Source: Pseudomonas aegrilactucae (GTDB lineage: Bacteria; Pseudomonadota; Gammaproteobacteria; Pseudomonadales; Pseudomonadaceae). From it: a stretch of DNA of 64,000 bases. Where the stretch lies: contig NZ_JAHTBI010000049.1 of NCBI RefSeq assembly GCF_019168305.1, positions 1-64,000 of the forward strand, written 5' to 3'. The translations under genes and the position numbers were made by a program. Of the stretch, positions 1 to 8,842 are shown piece after piece. Positions within the stretch are counted from its first letter, which is position 1. Each line of letters opens with the position of its first letter. The notes beneath the pieces are model-generated. The model searched no databases and was not told the DNA's origin. It worked only from the letters and a program-made list of their open reading frames with translations.

Positions 1-880
<880 letters not shown>

Positions 881-972
881 CAGACACCTCTCTATGGCGA
901 GCATTCTCGCCTAAATGGGTGTCCGGAATCATTAGACCACTACAGTTTGCGACATCTCTTTTCGTACAGAAC

Positions 973-1416
973 CTAGGGCTCAAATCGCGTGCCACAGGCA
1001 TGACACATCCAGGTACGGCGCCAGGCTTCCAACTTGTCATATTGCGCGACATTGAATCGCCAGTGACGAACAAAACCGATCACACCGATGGCGATGAATG
1101 CCACGCCGATGAAGAATCGGCTCCAATCAACCCCCCATGACGTGTTCATGAGTTTGAGGCCGTCGTAAAGAATGATGGAACCCACGCCTGCAAGAATCAC
1201 CGGGCCAAGCAAACGCTTGCCAGGGGGAGGGGAGACACTGGCGGCCAAGTGGGTCTGGTGTCTACCGGTCGTCTCTACCGTCACATTGTGCCCGAATCCG
1301 GATTGCGCCTGATGGGTTGCTCTAATCTGAGAAGTACCGGCTGCATGGATAACGGACAGAAGCTGGACATTCTGACCGTGACAGTGTGGGCAGGCGATAG
1401 CATTTTGACTTACCAC
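973..1416 (-). CDS. Zinc-ribbon membrane protein of unknown function
   Basis: 147-residue protein with an N-terminal CPHC pair (about residues 9-12) and a C-terminal CHAC pair (about 138-141), which may form one zinc ribbon. Between them are two hydrophobic helices (about 69-87 and 98-116), so both metal-binding ends would lie on the same side of the membrane. The start is GTG at 1416, supported by CAAAGGA seven bases upstream. It stops about 30 bases from the insertion sequence. No function is recognised; it belongs with the accessory genes on either side. Confidence 0.65.
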   Translation of the reverse strand: MVSQNAIACPHCHGQNVQLLSVIHAAGTSQIRATHQAQSGFGHNVTVETTGRHQTHLAASVSPPPGKRLLGPVILAGVGSIILYDGLKLMNTSWGVDWSRFFIGVAFIAIGVIGFVRHWRFNVAQYDKLEAWRRTWMCHACGTRFEP

Positions 1417-1594
1417 AATCCATTCCTTTGAAATGACAGAGGGCGCATTCTAAAGCACCTCTGAACATCCATGCACTTGGTGGCATTTTGCCCGCGTCGC
1501 CTCGACGGCCACGTTTTCTTTTCCGACTTCAACCAAGTCGCCTGGATGAGTTGAGGCACCAGCTACGCTGAAGCTTGAAGCTAGGAGTCCTGAC

Positions 1595-1828
1595 ATGGCA
1601 GATAAATATGTTGGAAAAATCGTTGGCGTTGGCACAGATAACCTGGAGTACGTGATCAACGTCTACCAGGACGAGGTCGTGGAGCGCTCTTCAAGCGGAA
1701 TGGTTCGACATGAAGGAATAAAGCACTTCGAAGTACGATCGGGTGGTGACGTGAAGCGGATTTCGGAAACGGTGTACGAGATCGTGGCTACGGGTGTGAG
1801 GATCACTGTTCATGAAGGTGAAAACTGA
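1595..1828 (+). CDS. Small hypothetical protein
   Basis: 77 residues, acidic, soluble, with no signal peptide or membrane segment. An AGGAG six bases before the ATG makes the start convincing. The sequence (MADKYVGKIVGVGTDNLEYV...) looks like a small beta-strand-rich fold, but I do not recognise a family. It stands alone on the plus strand between the zinc-ribbon gene and the pore-forming-type gene; base composition is lower in G+C than the core genome. Confidence 0.6.
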   Translation: MADKYVGKIVGVGTDNLEYVINVYQDEVVERSSSGMVRHEGIKHFEVRSGGDVKRISETVYEIVATGVRITVHEGEN

Positions 1829-1882
1829 GGACGCCTGCCTTCCATGCGCGCGCGTGGCGTGCAGCGCCGCAGGTGTTGATGG

Positions 1883-1909
1883 TCGGGGAAGAAGCAACCT
1901 CTTCCCCGA
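1883..1909 (-). terminator. Perfect 10-bp hairpin behind the pore-forming-type gene
   Basis: TCGGGGAAGA and TCTTCCCCGA are separated by seven bases. The hairpin lies 12 bases past the stop of the minus-strand gene and about 55 bases past the stop of the plus-strand small gene. No T-run follows on either strand, so it is a weak or factor-assisted terminator, or an mRNA 3' stabiliser. Confidence 0.45.
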
Positions 1910-1920
1910 ACCCTCACTTG

Positions 1921-2790
1921 CTACGCAGCAACCGCACGCTTCACATCAAGCTTGAAGGTCTCGAGCGTCTTCCCGCTCTGCAGGTCTTCCAGCACGATCT
2001 GCACATCGGTGTAGTACTCGATCTCCACCGTTTCCGTGGTGGTGATCACGGTTTGGAGGCCGCCTGCGTTCATGACGCTGTTGATGTTCATGCCATAGAA
2101 ATGATGCCCTTTGTAGGTCGGGTTGTAGTTGACGGCGGCGTCACCCGAAAGGGTGATCTGGTACACCACTTTCACCTTGAGCTTGCCTTTGCTCGCAGAC
2201 AGCGTTGCCTTGACAGCCTGGCCTGGCTGGAGGGTAGTGTTTACACCGGCACTGGAGCCCAGCTCCACAGTCTCGCTTTGCGATCCGCCTTTTTGCCAGG
2301 CTTGGGTGTAGTTCAGGGACGTCGAACCTGATATGCCCGTTCCCAGAAAGCCAATGGAGTAGTCAATCGATTGACCTACTTCAACAGATGAGGTGTCTGA
2401 CCAATTGCTCTCTGACGTTACAGAAACATTCTGTGTGATGCCGCAGTTGAATTCGGCGGGCACTGATGAGTTGTTTTTGAAAGTGTTGGTATTGAGCATG
2501 ACAGGGACAGTGTTGTCGCCAATGACGTCTGCGCTTCTGACAGAGAATCGGCTTTGAACTTCTGGCCAGTTGTAAGTTTTATACAGATCACCCCACGGGG
2601 TAGGGCTGCGCACGTACGCATCGTTCGGTGATTTGCCCATATAAGCGGCAACAGCCCTCTTCAGCGAGGCATCCTGGATATTGAATGTATTTCGCTCTGG
2701 ATCGGTGATGATGTGCTGTACTTCGCCCGAAGCAGTAACAGTCGATGCACCTTCAGATGGCCCAGCGGTGATGCTAATCGAAATAGCCAT
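1921..2790 (-). CDS. Aerolysin/ETX-MTX2-type beta-pore-forming protein (follicular epithelium yolk protein-like)
   Basis: 289 residues without a signal peptide. The sequence resembles the 'follicular epithelium yolk protein subunit' family, whose fold is related to aerolysin and epsilon toxin (from memory, not a search). Visible signs are a head region (about 1-100, with SPTPWGDLYKTYNWPEV) and a long tract of alternating small polar residues (about 105-200, rich in Ser/Thr/Gly, e.g. SIDYSIGFLGTGISGSTSLN) as in the amphipathic hairpin of such toxins. A C-terminal beta-rich part (YNPTYKGHHF) is also typical. AGGGAAG precedes the ATG. G+C is clearly below that of the core genes. Role is inferred: a secreted or released pore-former acting on eukaryotic or rival cells; cargo of an accessory patch next to an insertion sequence. 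Confidence 0.6.
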   Translation of the reverse strand: MAISISITAGPSEGASTVTASGEVQHIITDPERNTFNIQDASLKRAVAAYMGKSPNDAYVRSPTPWGDLYKTYNWPEVQSRFSVRSADVIGDNTVPVMLNTNTFKNNSSVPAEFNCGITQNVSVTSESNWSDTSSVEVGQSIDYSIGFLGTGISGSTSLNYTQAWQKGGSQSETVELGSSAGVNTTLQPGQAVKATLSASKGKLKVKVVYQITLSGDAAVNYNPTYKGHHFYGMNINSVMNAGGLQTVITTTETVEIEYYTDVQIVLEDLQSGKTLETFKLDVKRAVAA

Positions 2791-3638
2791 GCTTACTTCC
2801 CTGTAGTGGTGTATTGATCAAGGCAGCACTGTTAGCCGCCCCTCGAGCATAGGCCAGAAGTCTATAGGTGCAAGAATAATTTACAGGGTGGATGATGTTG
2901 CACGTAACTAAATGTTTTTCCGGGCTGAATGCTCACAAGTAGTCTTTTTTATTGCACGGGATTTGTAGGCTTGCGCTTACGTTTATTGGTGTTCAAGTCG
3001 TATTTTTAAAGCGTATTAACGTTTCGCAGCACCCAAGGCGGGCAACGCAGTAGCTTCGCGACACAAGCTGTCCGCTGCCGCCCTCGCTTGTATCCGCCTG
3101 CTCGGCTGCCAGTCCGTGAGTACGCCGCGCCGTCCGCCGCTACATTGAGTCTGCGGGACACGTTGTCTTCGGCTGTCCTTTTCCTATCCTGTACGCGATA
3201 CGGCGCAAGAAAAGTACAAAGACTTCGAGGGTTCTGTTAAATCGGTCAGGGGCATGTGCATCAGGGCCTATATGGAATCGGTGCCTCAAAGCCCTGCCAA
3301 AGAGTTCGTCATGCGGTCTATGGCGTGCTGTTGGCTCTGATCGCGGTAGGCACGTGGCGCTCGACGTTATCACGCGCAAAGAAAAGCCCGCTGGGGAGGG
3401 CGGGCTGAAAGTTTCAAAAGGAGTGAGTGAACTATGCACGTACGTTCGTGAAAGGTTTGTGAAAGCGTGTGTGCTCGGGATCGATGGGTGACAGCAATAC
3501 CGTCGAGAACGCGATAATCAAGGGCCCTGGCGCGATCTATCAGGGGTGATGGCTGATTGATGTCAATGTCCCCTCCAAGGCGTGCACTTAAAATCGACGC
3601 AATTATCGATTGGCGTTGCGTGCCGAGGAGCTGCGGGA
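2791..3638. other. Gene-poor stretch, about 850 bases
   Basis: The first 200 bases are AT-rich and should hold the promoter of the pore-forming-type gene. From about 3040 the sequence is GC-rich, with open frames but no start codon, ribosome site or recognisable protein. One frame is open on the plus strand from about 3121 to 3490 without a normal start, which may be a decayed gene. A hairpin at 3385-3406 is listed separately. I see no RNA gene. Confidence 0.5.
3385..3406 (-). terminator. Terminator-like hairpin in the gene-poor stretch
   Basis: AGCCCGC and GCGGGCT form a 7-bp stem with an 8-base loop; on the minus strand it is followed by TTTTCTTT. No minus-strand gene is recognised immediately to the right, which suggests a lost gene or a small RNA. 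Confidence 0.4.
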
Positions 3639-4727
3639 ATGTTTGGTGGAAAATGGCGGGAGCAGGTCAGCGCACAAGCGCGTGAGCTGGACGATCTGCG
3701 ACAGCACAATCAGGCCCTGTTGCGGGAAAACCAGCAACTGGCCGAGTTGCTGGCCCAGACCCAGGGTGAGCAGGCCCAACTCAACAGCTACAGCCGTTAT
3801 CAATGCGAGTTGCACAGCAAGCTGGGCATGTTCGACGAGTCGATGAAGCAGACCCGCGAAGGCGTGGTCAGCCAGGCCGAAACCCTGCGTGGCGAAGTCG
3901 ATCACCTCAAGTCCAACAGCGGCGTGTTCAGCCAGACATCCGAACTACTGTCCTCGTTCTCTACCTCGCTCACGCACATGGCGGGGCAGGGCGTAAGCAG
4001 CGTCGAGAGCGTCACCCACCTGCAGGCGCGCGTCAGCGAGATCAGCAGTATCGTGGGCCTGATCAAGGCCATCTCCGATCAGACCAACCTGCTGGCGCTC
4101 AACGCCGCCATCGAAGCGGCGCGCGCCGGTGAGCAGGGTCGCGGGTTTGCGGTGGTGGCCGATGAGGTGCGCGCCCTGGCCCAGCGTACCCATCAGGCCA
4201 CCCAGGACATCAGCGTGCTGGTGGACGCGATCAATGTCGACACCACGGCGGCCAGCACCTCGATCGGCAACCTGTCCAGCGAGGCCACGCGCTTGGCCGG
4301 TGACGTGTCGTCGTCGGCGCAGACCCTGGATGAGCTGGTGGTGATGGGCGATCACATGACTGCGCTGATCGAGAGCATGGCGCTCAGCTCGTTCTGCGAG
4401 GCGGTCAAGCTTGATCACTTGCTGTTCAAGTTGATGGTGTACCTGCGGCTGTTCAATCAGGACACCAACCTTGAACTGGCGGACCACAAGCATTGCCGCC
4501 TGGGCAAGTGGTATCTGATGCCGGAAACCCAGCAGATCTATCAGCACGACCGCGCCTTCGCTCAGCTCGACGACCCGCACCGCCTCTGTCACGAATCGGC
4601 CAGCCAGGCGCTGCAGCAGGCGCAGCGCAGCGAATGGAGTGGCGTGGTGGCTTCGCTCGACGCCATGGAGACGGCCAGCCTGAAGGTCAATCAGGTGCTG
4701 GTAACACTCGCCCACCGTGGGGGCTGA
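3639..4727 (+). CDS. Soluble methyl-accepting chemotaxis protein with C-terminal CZB zinc domain
   Basis: About 362 residues and no membrane segment, so a cytoplasmic chemoreceptor. A coiled coil (about 10-110) leads into the conserved signalling hairpin (about 130-200), with the tip sequence [20 protein letters not shown] that contacts CheA and CheW. The last ~115 residues form a chemoreceptor zinc-binding domain: a His in KLDHLL, the [11 protein letters not shown] motif and later His residues in PHRLCHES supply the 3His/1Cys site. CZB domains sense zinc or oxidants such as hypochlorous acid. Start 3639 is preferred over 3582 because GAGGAG lies upstream. It stands alone, so it works with chemotaxis proteins encoded elsewhere. 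Confidence 0.85.
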   Translation: MFGGKWREQVSAQARELDDLRQHNQALLRENQQLAELLAQTQGEQAQLNSYSRYQCELHSKLGMFDESMKQTREGVVSQAETLRGEVDHLKSNSGVFSQTSELLSSFSTSLTHMAGQGVSSVESVTHLQARVSEISSIVGLIKAISDQTNLLALNAAIEAARAGEQGRGFAVVADEVRALAQRTHQATQDISVLVDAINVDTTAASTSIGNLSSEATRLAGDVSSSAQTLDELVVMGDHMTALIESMALSSFCEAVKLDHLLFKLMVYLRLFNQDTNLELADHKHCRLGKWYLMPETQQIYQHDRAFAQLDDPHRLCHESASQALQQAQRSEWSGVVASLDAMETASLKVNQVLVTLAHRGG

Positions 4728-4800
4728 CCCTGCGTACTCCCCAGCCTTCGGGGCACGCTGGTGATATGATCCCGCCATCTCAAGGGTCACGGAGTGCCAA

Positions 4801-5103
4801 ATGAACGAGGGAATGGATGAGCGCGACGTGGTTCGTCGCTGGTGCGCCGTCTGTGCGGTCATCATCGCGCTATTCGGCACAGGCGTGGCACTGTATGTCT
4901 TCACCGGCCCTGCAGGCATGTTCTCCGGGCTTCGTCCTGTACTGGCGGCGATCGTGCTGGCGCTCACCAACCTGTTATGCCTGCCCTTGGTCCTGGGTTA
5001 CTGGATAGCGGCGTTTCGGCCCAAGGGTGCACGCACCTTGCTCATCCTTCAGGGGGGCGGGATGGGTGTGTTTCTGGTCTGGTACGGATTCATGCTTACT
5101 TGA
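4801..5103 (+). CDS. Small membrane protein
   Basis: 100 residues with three hydrophobic stretches (about 14-34, 45-68 and 80-98), separated by short basic turns. GGAG lies upstream of the ATG at 4801; an in-frame ATG at 4813 is also possible. No family is recognised. It has its own upstream gap from the chemoreceptor and ends at a strong hairpin, so it is probably its own transcription unit. Confidence 0.6.
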   Translation: MNEGMDERDVVRRWCAVCAVIIALFGTGVALYVFTGPAGMFSGLRPVLAAIVLALTNLLCLPLVLGYWIAAFRPKGARTLLILQGGGMGVFLVWYGFMLT

Positions 5104-5105
5104 AA

Positions 5106-5138
5106 CAGGAACGTCCGGCACCCGGCCGGACGTTCCTG
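5106..5138. terminator. 14-bp perfect hairpin between convergent genes
   Basis: CAGGAACGTCCGGC and GCCGGACGTTCCTG flank a 5-base loop. It sits 3 bases past one stop and 17 bases from the opposing stop at 5155, a position expected for a shared bidirectional terminator. There is no clear T-run on either side. Confidence 0.55.
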
Positions 5139-5154
5139 TGCTGCGCGCAGCGAC

Positions 5155-5565
5155 TCAGTGGCGGCGATGCTTGCGTTTGCGCTTGTGCTTGCTGCCGGAG
5201 TCATGTCGGCTGTCATCGGCCAGGTGGTTGCCGACCGCACCGCCAGCAGCGCCGCCCAGGCCTGCGCCGATGGTCGAGCCGGTGGAGCCGCCCAGCTTGT
5301 TGCCGATCAGCGAACCGCCTGCCGAACCGATGCCGCCACCCAGTGCGGCCTCGGTGCGATTGCCTTTGCGTGCGCCGACGGCGCTGCCTGCCGCGCCACC
5401 CAGGCCGGCGCCGATCGCGGCACCGGTGCTGCCACCGATCTGCTGGCCGACGACGTTGCCCAGTGCGCCACCAAGCCCGCCACCGATGGCAGTAGTGCCG
5501 TCACCGGCCATGGCAGTCAGGGGCAGCAGGATACCTAGAGCGAGGGTAGGCAAGGTGAAACGCAT
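5155..5565 (-). CDS. Glycine-zipper envelope protein
   Basis: 136 residues with a signal peptide ending near Ala-Met-Ala-Gly (residues 18-21). Long glycine-zipper repeats follow (about 25-112; GGGLGGALGNVVG, GAAIGAGLGGAAGSAVG and repeats), then a very basic His/Lys/Arg tail. Proteins of this kind sit in or on the periplasmic side of the membrane and often respond to envelope stress, but the role here is unknown. GAGG stands upstream of the ATG. Confidence 0.7.
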   Translation of the reverse strand: MRFTLPTLALGILLPLTAMAGDGTTAIGGGLGGALGNVVGQQIGGSTGAAIGAGLGGAAGSAVGARKGNRTEAALGGGIGSAGGSLIGNKLGGSTGSTIGAGLGGAAGGAVGNHLADDSRHDSGSKHKRKRKHRRH

Positions 5566-5618
5566 GGTGTGAACCTCAAGAAAGGGGGGGCAGCCGGTAG
5601 TGGGGCAGGGGGGCGAAC

Positions 5619-5819
5619 TCAGCGGTAGTCGCCGCGATAGCGATCATTGCGCCCGCGGTCATCACGCTCGTGACGGTGGTCGCGGTCGCGCGCATGGCGA
5701 TGATCACGGTCGCGATCACGCCAGCCGCCATCGTCACGTTCGTGATGGTGGTAGCAGCCGGCGGTGGCCAGCATCAGCGCCACCAGGGCGCACTGCGAGA
5801 GACGAGTCAGCACGTTCAT
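5619..5819 (-). CDS. Small His/Asp/Arg-rich lipoprotein
   Basis: 66 residues from ATG 5819 (an in-frame ATG at 5855 is less likely). The signal peptide is followed by a lipobox, LATAGC, so the Cys becomes lipid-modified. The mature part is made almost only of charged residues, including a YHHHERDD segment and repeated RDRDHRHERD, which could bind divalent metals. The function is unknown; it lies head-to-tail with the glycine-zipper gene. Confidence 0.6.
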   Translation of the reverse strand: MNVLTRLSQCALVALMLATAGCYHHHERDDGGWRDRDRDHRHARDRDHRHERDDRGRNDRYRGDYR

Positions 5820-5920
5820 GTCATTGATCCGCAAGGTGGTTTTACTATGGCGCAAGTATGACCACGGCTTTTTGGTTTGGTTTCCGTTGAGGTCATTTTA
5901 AGAACCGATGCCTGCTACCT

Positions 5921-5966
5921 TGTACGGAATCACCGCTAAACTTGTACAAGGAAATATTTAGGTGCA
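5921..5966 (+). promoter_or_regulatory. Candidate LitR/CarH-type operator and promoter for the CHI-like gene
   Basis: TGTACA at 5943-5948 is followed after exactly 12 bases by the weaker half GGTGCA (5961-5966); a further half site TGTACG lies at 5921-5926. The known class II LitR site is T(G/A)TACA-N12-TGTA(C/T)A. TTGTAC at 5942 and CAAGTA 17 bases later would serve as -35 and -10. The same layout occurs at 12102-12157. Confidence 0.55.
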
Positions 5967-6023
5967 AGTATTGTGAAGGTAGCGTCGTAGCCCCAACCTG
6001 GGATGCGGCCCAAGGAGCACGGC

Positions 6024-6554
6024 ATGCGCCCCACACCGTTCGCGTTATGCAGGCTGTTGCTGCTGTGCACACTGGCAGGCGGGCAGGCCGTGGGCGCCTG
6101 GCAGGAGGCATTGCCCGACGCTCGCCTGATCGGCAGTGGCGAGCTCAAGGTCTGGGGCTTGAGCCTCTACAGTGCGCGGCTGTGGAGCGCTGGCCCCGGT
6201 TTTGATCAAAAGAAGCCCTTTGCGCTGGAAATCACCTATCACCGCGCGGTCAGCCGCGAACGTCTGGTCAGTATCAGCCTCGAAGAAATCCAGCGCCTGT
6301 CGGGCGACAGCGTGTCGACGGCGCAGCTTCGCCAGTGGCAGGCGCAGATGCAGCAGGCGTTTGTGGATGTGCAGGCGGGCGAGCGCATTACCGGCGTCTA
6401 CCTGCCAGGCCAGGGTTGTCGGTTCTATGTGGGGCAGCGCTTGCAGCACACGGTGCGTGACGAGGCATTTGCGCGTGCGTTCTTCGCCCTCTGGCTGGAC
6501 CCGCGCAGCCGCAACCCTGAACTGCGTCAGCAATTACTTGGAGGCTCCTCATGA
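6024..6554 (+). CDS. Chalcone isomerase-like periplasmic protein
   Basis: 176 residues with a signal peptide (about 1-23, cleaved near Ala-Val-Gly-Ala). The remainder matches the bacterial chalcone isomerase-like domain: WQEALPDARLIGSGELKVWG near the start and YLPGQGCRFYVG toward the end. These proteins share the fold of flavonoid chalcone isomerase and of fatty-acid-binding proteins, so lipid binding is likelier than flavonoid chemistry. Start 6024 is used because AAGGAG precedes it; an ATG at 6003 lies before that ribosome site. The stop overlaps the next start by 4 bases. Confidence 0.75.
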   Translation: MRPTPFALCRLLLLCTLAGGQAVGAWQEALPDARLIGSGELKVWGLSLYSARLWSAGPGFDQKKPFALEITYHRAVSRERLVSISLEEIQRLSGDSVSTAQLRQWQAQMQQAFVDVQAGERITGVYLPGQGCRFYVGQRLQHTVRDEAFARAFFALWLDPRSRNPELRQQLLGGSS

Positions 6555-7075
6555 AGCGTTGGTGCATGCTGCTGTGCCTGGTGCTGGCCGGTTGCGGGAA
6601 TGTCGAGGTTGAGACCTATCGCAATCAATCCCCCGCGTTCGACCTGCGTCAGTACTTCAATGGCCGGGTCGATGGCTGGGGCATCGTGCAGAAACGTTCG
6701 GGCGAGGTGATCAAGCGTTTTCACGTGGTGATCGATGGGCGCAGCGACGGTGAAAACGTGGTGCTGGAGGAGCATTTCACCTACAGCGATGGTACCCGCC
6801 AGGAACGGACCTGGACCATCCGTCCGGAGGGGCCGGGGCGCTGGCGCGGCAATGCGGGCGATGTGGTGGAAGAGGCCCGCGGGCAAAGTGCAGGCTTTGC
6901 GCTGCGCTGGCAGTACGTGCTGAGTGTGCCGGTGGACGGCAAGACCTGGGATATTCGCTTCGACGACTGGATGTACCTGCTGGATGAAAACACCCTGGCC
7001 AACCGCTCCTACATGACCAAGTTCGGTTTCGAGGTCGGCCAGGTCACGCTGTTTTTCCGCAAGCAGGTGCAATGA
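6551..7075 (+). CDS. DUF3833 lipoprotein
   Basis: 174 residues, signal peptide with lipobox LAGC (Cys 15). The body (RQYFNGRVDGWGIVQKRSGEV, DGTRQERTW, DDWMYLLDENTLANRSYMTKFG) is the DUF3833 family, a lipocalin-like group of envelope lipoproteins of unknown function. It is translationally coupled to the chalcone isomerase-like gene (ATGA overlap). In pseudomonads the family occurs beside cyclopropane-synthase-like lipid genes, which fits this neighbourhood. Its 3' end overlaps the convergent DUF2878 gene by 32 bases. Confidence 0.75.
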   Translation: MKRWCMLLCLVLAGCGNVEVETYRNQSPAFDLRQYFNGRVDGWGIVQKRSGEVIKRFHVVIDGRSDGENVVLEEHFTYSDGTRQERTWTIRPEGPGRWRGNAGDVVEEARGQSAGFALRWQYVLSVPVDGKTWDIRFDDWMYLLDENTLANRSYMTKFGFEVGQVTLFFRKQVQ

Positions 7076-7568
7076 GTCCTCCCAGTTGATGCAGCAATGG
7101 CAGCAGCAGCGCCCACACTGCGGCGAGGATCAGCAGGCTGGGCCAGGTACCCAGTGGCAGCCCCACGCCCGCCAGATTCACCCCTCCCCAATACGACAGC
7201 GGCCCGCCCAGCGCACCGCTCAGGCTGGCCAGCCACCACGGGCGGGCGCTCCAGGCCAGGCTGTGGCGCAAGGTGCTGGCAAACAGCGGCCACAGCAATG
7301 CCAGCCACCCTGGCAGCAGGTAGCGCGGGCCTGCAAAGTCGAATACGCCCAGGATCAGCAGCAGGCTGTCGGTCAGCCAGCCACACAGGCTCACCGCCAT
7401 GATCAGGCGAAGCTCGCCCGGCTGCGCCAGCCATGTCAGGTGGCTCACCAGGCAGGCGGCGGCCAGCCACAGCAGCCAGGGATGATGCGCGCCCAGCACG
7501 CAGGCAAGCCAGCCCAGCTGAAACAGCAGCGCATTGCCCAGCAGGCGTGCCGCGCGTGCGCGTTGCAC
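7044..7568 (-). CDS. DUF2878 membrane protein
   Basis: About 174 residues with five or six hydrophobic helices, belonging to DUF2878. The start is set at GTG 7568 (VQRARAARLLGNALLFQLGW), two bases after the stop of the methyltransferase gene; longer in-frame versions would run deep into that gene. It is the last gene of a six-gene minus-strand operon. The function is unknown; an association with modified membrane lipids is inferred from context. Confidence 0.7.
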   Translation of the reverse strand: MQRARAARLLGNALLFQLGWLACVLGAHHPWLLWLAAACLVSHLTWLAQPGELRLIMAVSLCGWLTDSLLLILGVFDFAGPRYLLPGWLALLWPLFASTLRHSLAWSARPWWLASLSGALGGPLSYWGGVNLAGVGLPLGTWPSLLILAAVWALLLPLLHQLGGLIAPACGKTA

Positions 7569-7570
7569 GA

Positions 7571-8842
7571 TCAGCCCAGTTGACCCAGTAACGGCGCGGG
7601 GCGTGCCTCGGACTTGGCCAGCAGCAACTGCGCGGTACCGATAGCGCGCTCCATGAAGCCGCCTTCGCAGTAGCACAGGTAGAACTCCCACAGCCGATAG
7701 AAGCTGTCGTCATAGCCCAGTGCCTGCAGGGGCTGGCGTGCCTTCTGCAGGTTGTGGTGCCAGCAGCGCAGGGTGCGCGCGTAGTGCAGGCCGAAGTCCT
7801 CCATGTGGTGCAGATTCAGGTCGGTGTCACGCCCCAGTACGTGCAGCAGTACGCTGACCGAGGGCAGGGCGCCGCCGGGGAAGATATAGCGTTGGATGAA
7901 GTCCACCGAGCGGCAGGCCTGGGCGTAGCGTTGCTCGCGGATGGTGATGCTCTGCAGCAGCATCAGCCCGTCGGGTTTGAGCAGCCGCGCACATTGCTTG
8001 AAGTAGGTGCTCAGGTAGCGGTGGCCCACCGCCTCGATCATCTCGATGGACACCAGCTTGTCGAACTGCCCTTCTAGGTCGCGATAGTCTTCCAGCAGCA
8101 GGGTGATGCGGTCCTGCAGGCCCTCGGCCTCGACGCGCTGGCGTGCGTAGGCGTACTGTTCGGCCGACACGGTGGTGGTGGTCACACGGCAGCCGTAATG
8201 GCGCGCCGCATACATGGCCAGGCCGCCCCAGCCGGTGCCGATCTCCAGCAGGTGGTCGGTGGCGCTCAGGTCGAGTTTCTGGCAGATGCGCTGCAGCTTG
8301 TACTGCTGCGCCTGTTCCAGGCTGTCCTCGGGGGTGCGAAACATGGCGGCCGAGTACATCATGCTCGGGTCCAGCAACTGCTCGAACAGCGTGTTGCCCA
8401 GGTCATAGTGCGCGGCGATGTTGCGCCGCGAGCCGCGCCGGGTATTGCGGTTGAGCCAGTGCGCCGCGTACAGCAGCGGTCGTCCCAGGCGCGCCAGGCC
8501 GCCCTCCAGGCCATCCAGCACGTCCAGGTTGCTGACCAGTACGCGCACCACCGCGGTAAGGTCGGGGCTGGTCCAGTAGCCCTGGATATAGGCTTCGCCT
8601 GCGCCGATGGAGCCATTGGTCGCGATCATGGCCCAGACGGCCTCGTCGACAATCTGGATCTGCCCTTGCACCGGCGCTCCGGCGCTGCCGAAGTGGTGCA
8701 CGCACGCGGGTTCGATCACCACCAGTGCGCCGTGACGCAGGTGGTTGAGCCGGCCCATCACGGCGCGCTTGAGCAGTGCCAGGCCGATGCCGGTTCTGGG
8801 CGCGGCGGTGCTTTTGGCCGGGACGGCCTCAGGGCTTTTCAT
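7571..8842 (-). CDS. Cyclopropane-fatty-acyl-phospholipid synthase-like methyltransferase
   Basis: About 423 residues. The SAM-binding motif LEIGTGWGGLAMYAA, the family segment HYDLGNTLFEQLLDPSMMYSAAMF and the C-terminal FIQRYIFPGGALPS identify the CFA synthase/mycolic acid methyltransferase group. The enzyme would transfer a methylene or methyl group from S-adenosylmethionine to the double bond of a phospholipid acyl chain. Start 8842 overlaps the end of the DUF1365 gene and has CTAAGGAACC upstream. The operon context (flavoprotein, DUF1365) is that of light/singlet-oxygen-induced lipid modification rather than the stationary-phase cfa gene, so it may make a methylated or furan-type fatty acid. 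Confidence 0.8.
   Translation of the reverse strand: MKSPEAVPAKSTAAPRTGIGLALLKRAVMGRLNHLRHGALVVIEPACVHHFGSAGAPVQGQIQIVDEAVWAMIATNGSIGAGEAYIQGYWTSPDLTAVVRVLVSNLDVLDGLEGGLARLGRPLLYAAHWLNRNTRRGSRRNIAAHYDLGNTLFEQLLDPSMMYSAAMFRTPEDSLEQAQQYKLQRICQKLDLSATDHLLEIGTGWGGLAMYAARHYGCRVTTTTVSAEQYAYARQRVEAEGLQDRITLLLEDYRDLEGQFDKLVSIEMIEAVGHRYLSTYFKQCARLLKPDGLMLLQSITIREQRYAQACRSVDFIQRYIFPGGALPSVSVLLHVLGRDTDLNLHHMEDFGLHYARTLRCWHHNLQKARQPLQALGYDDSFYRLWEFYLCYCEGGFMERAIGTAQLLLAKSEARPAPLLGQLG

Noticed and set aside
3140..3439. 99-codon minus-strand frame in the gene-poor stretch
   Set aside because: No ribosome site, no recognisable domain, and the hairpin at 3385 lies within it.
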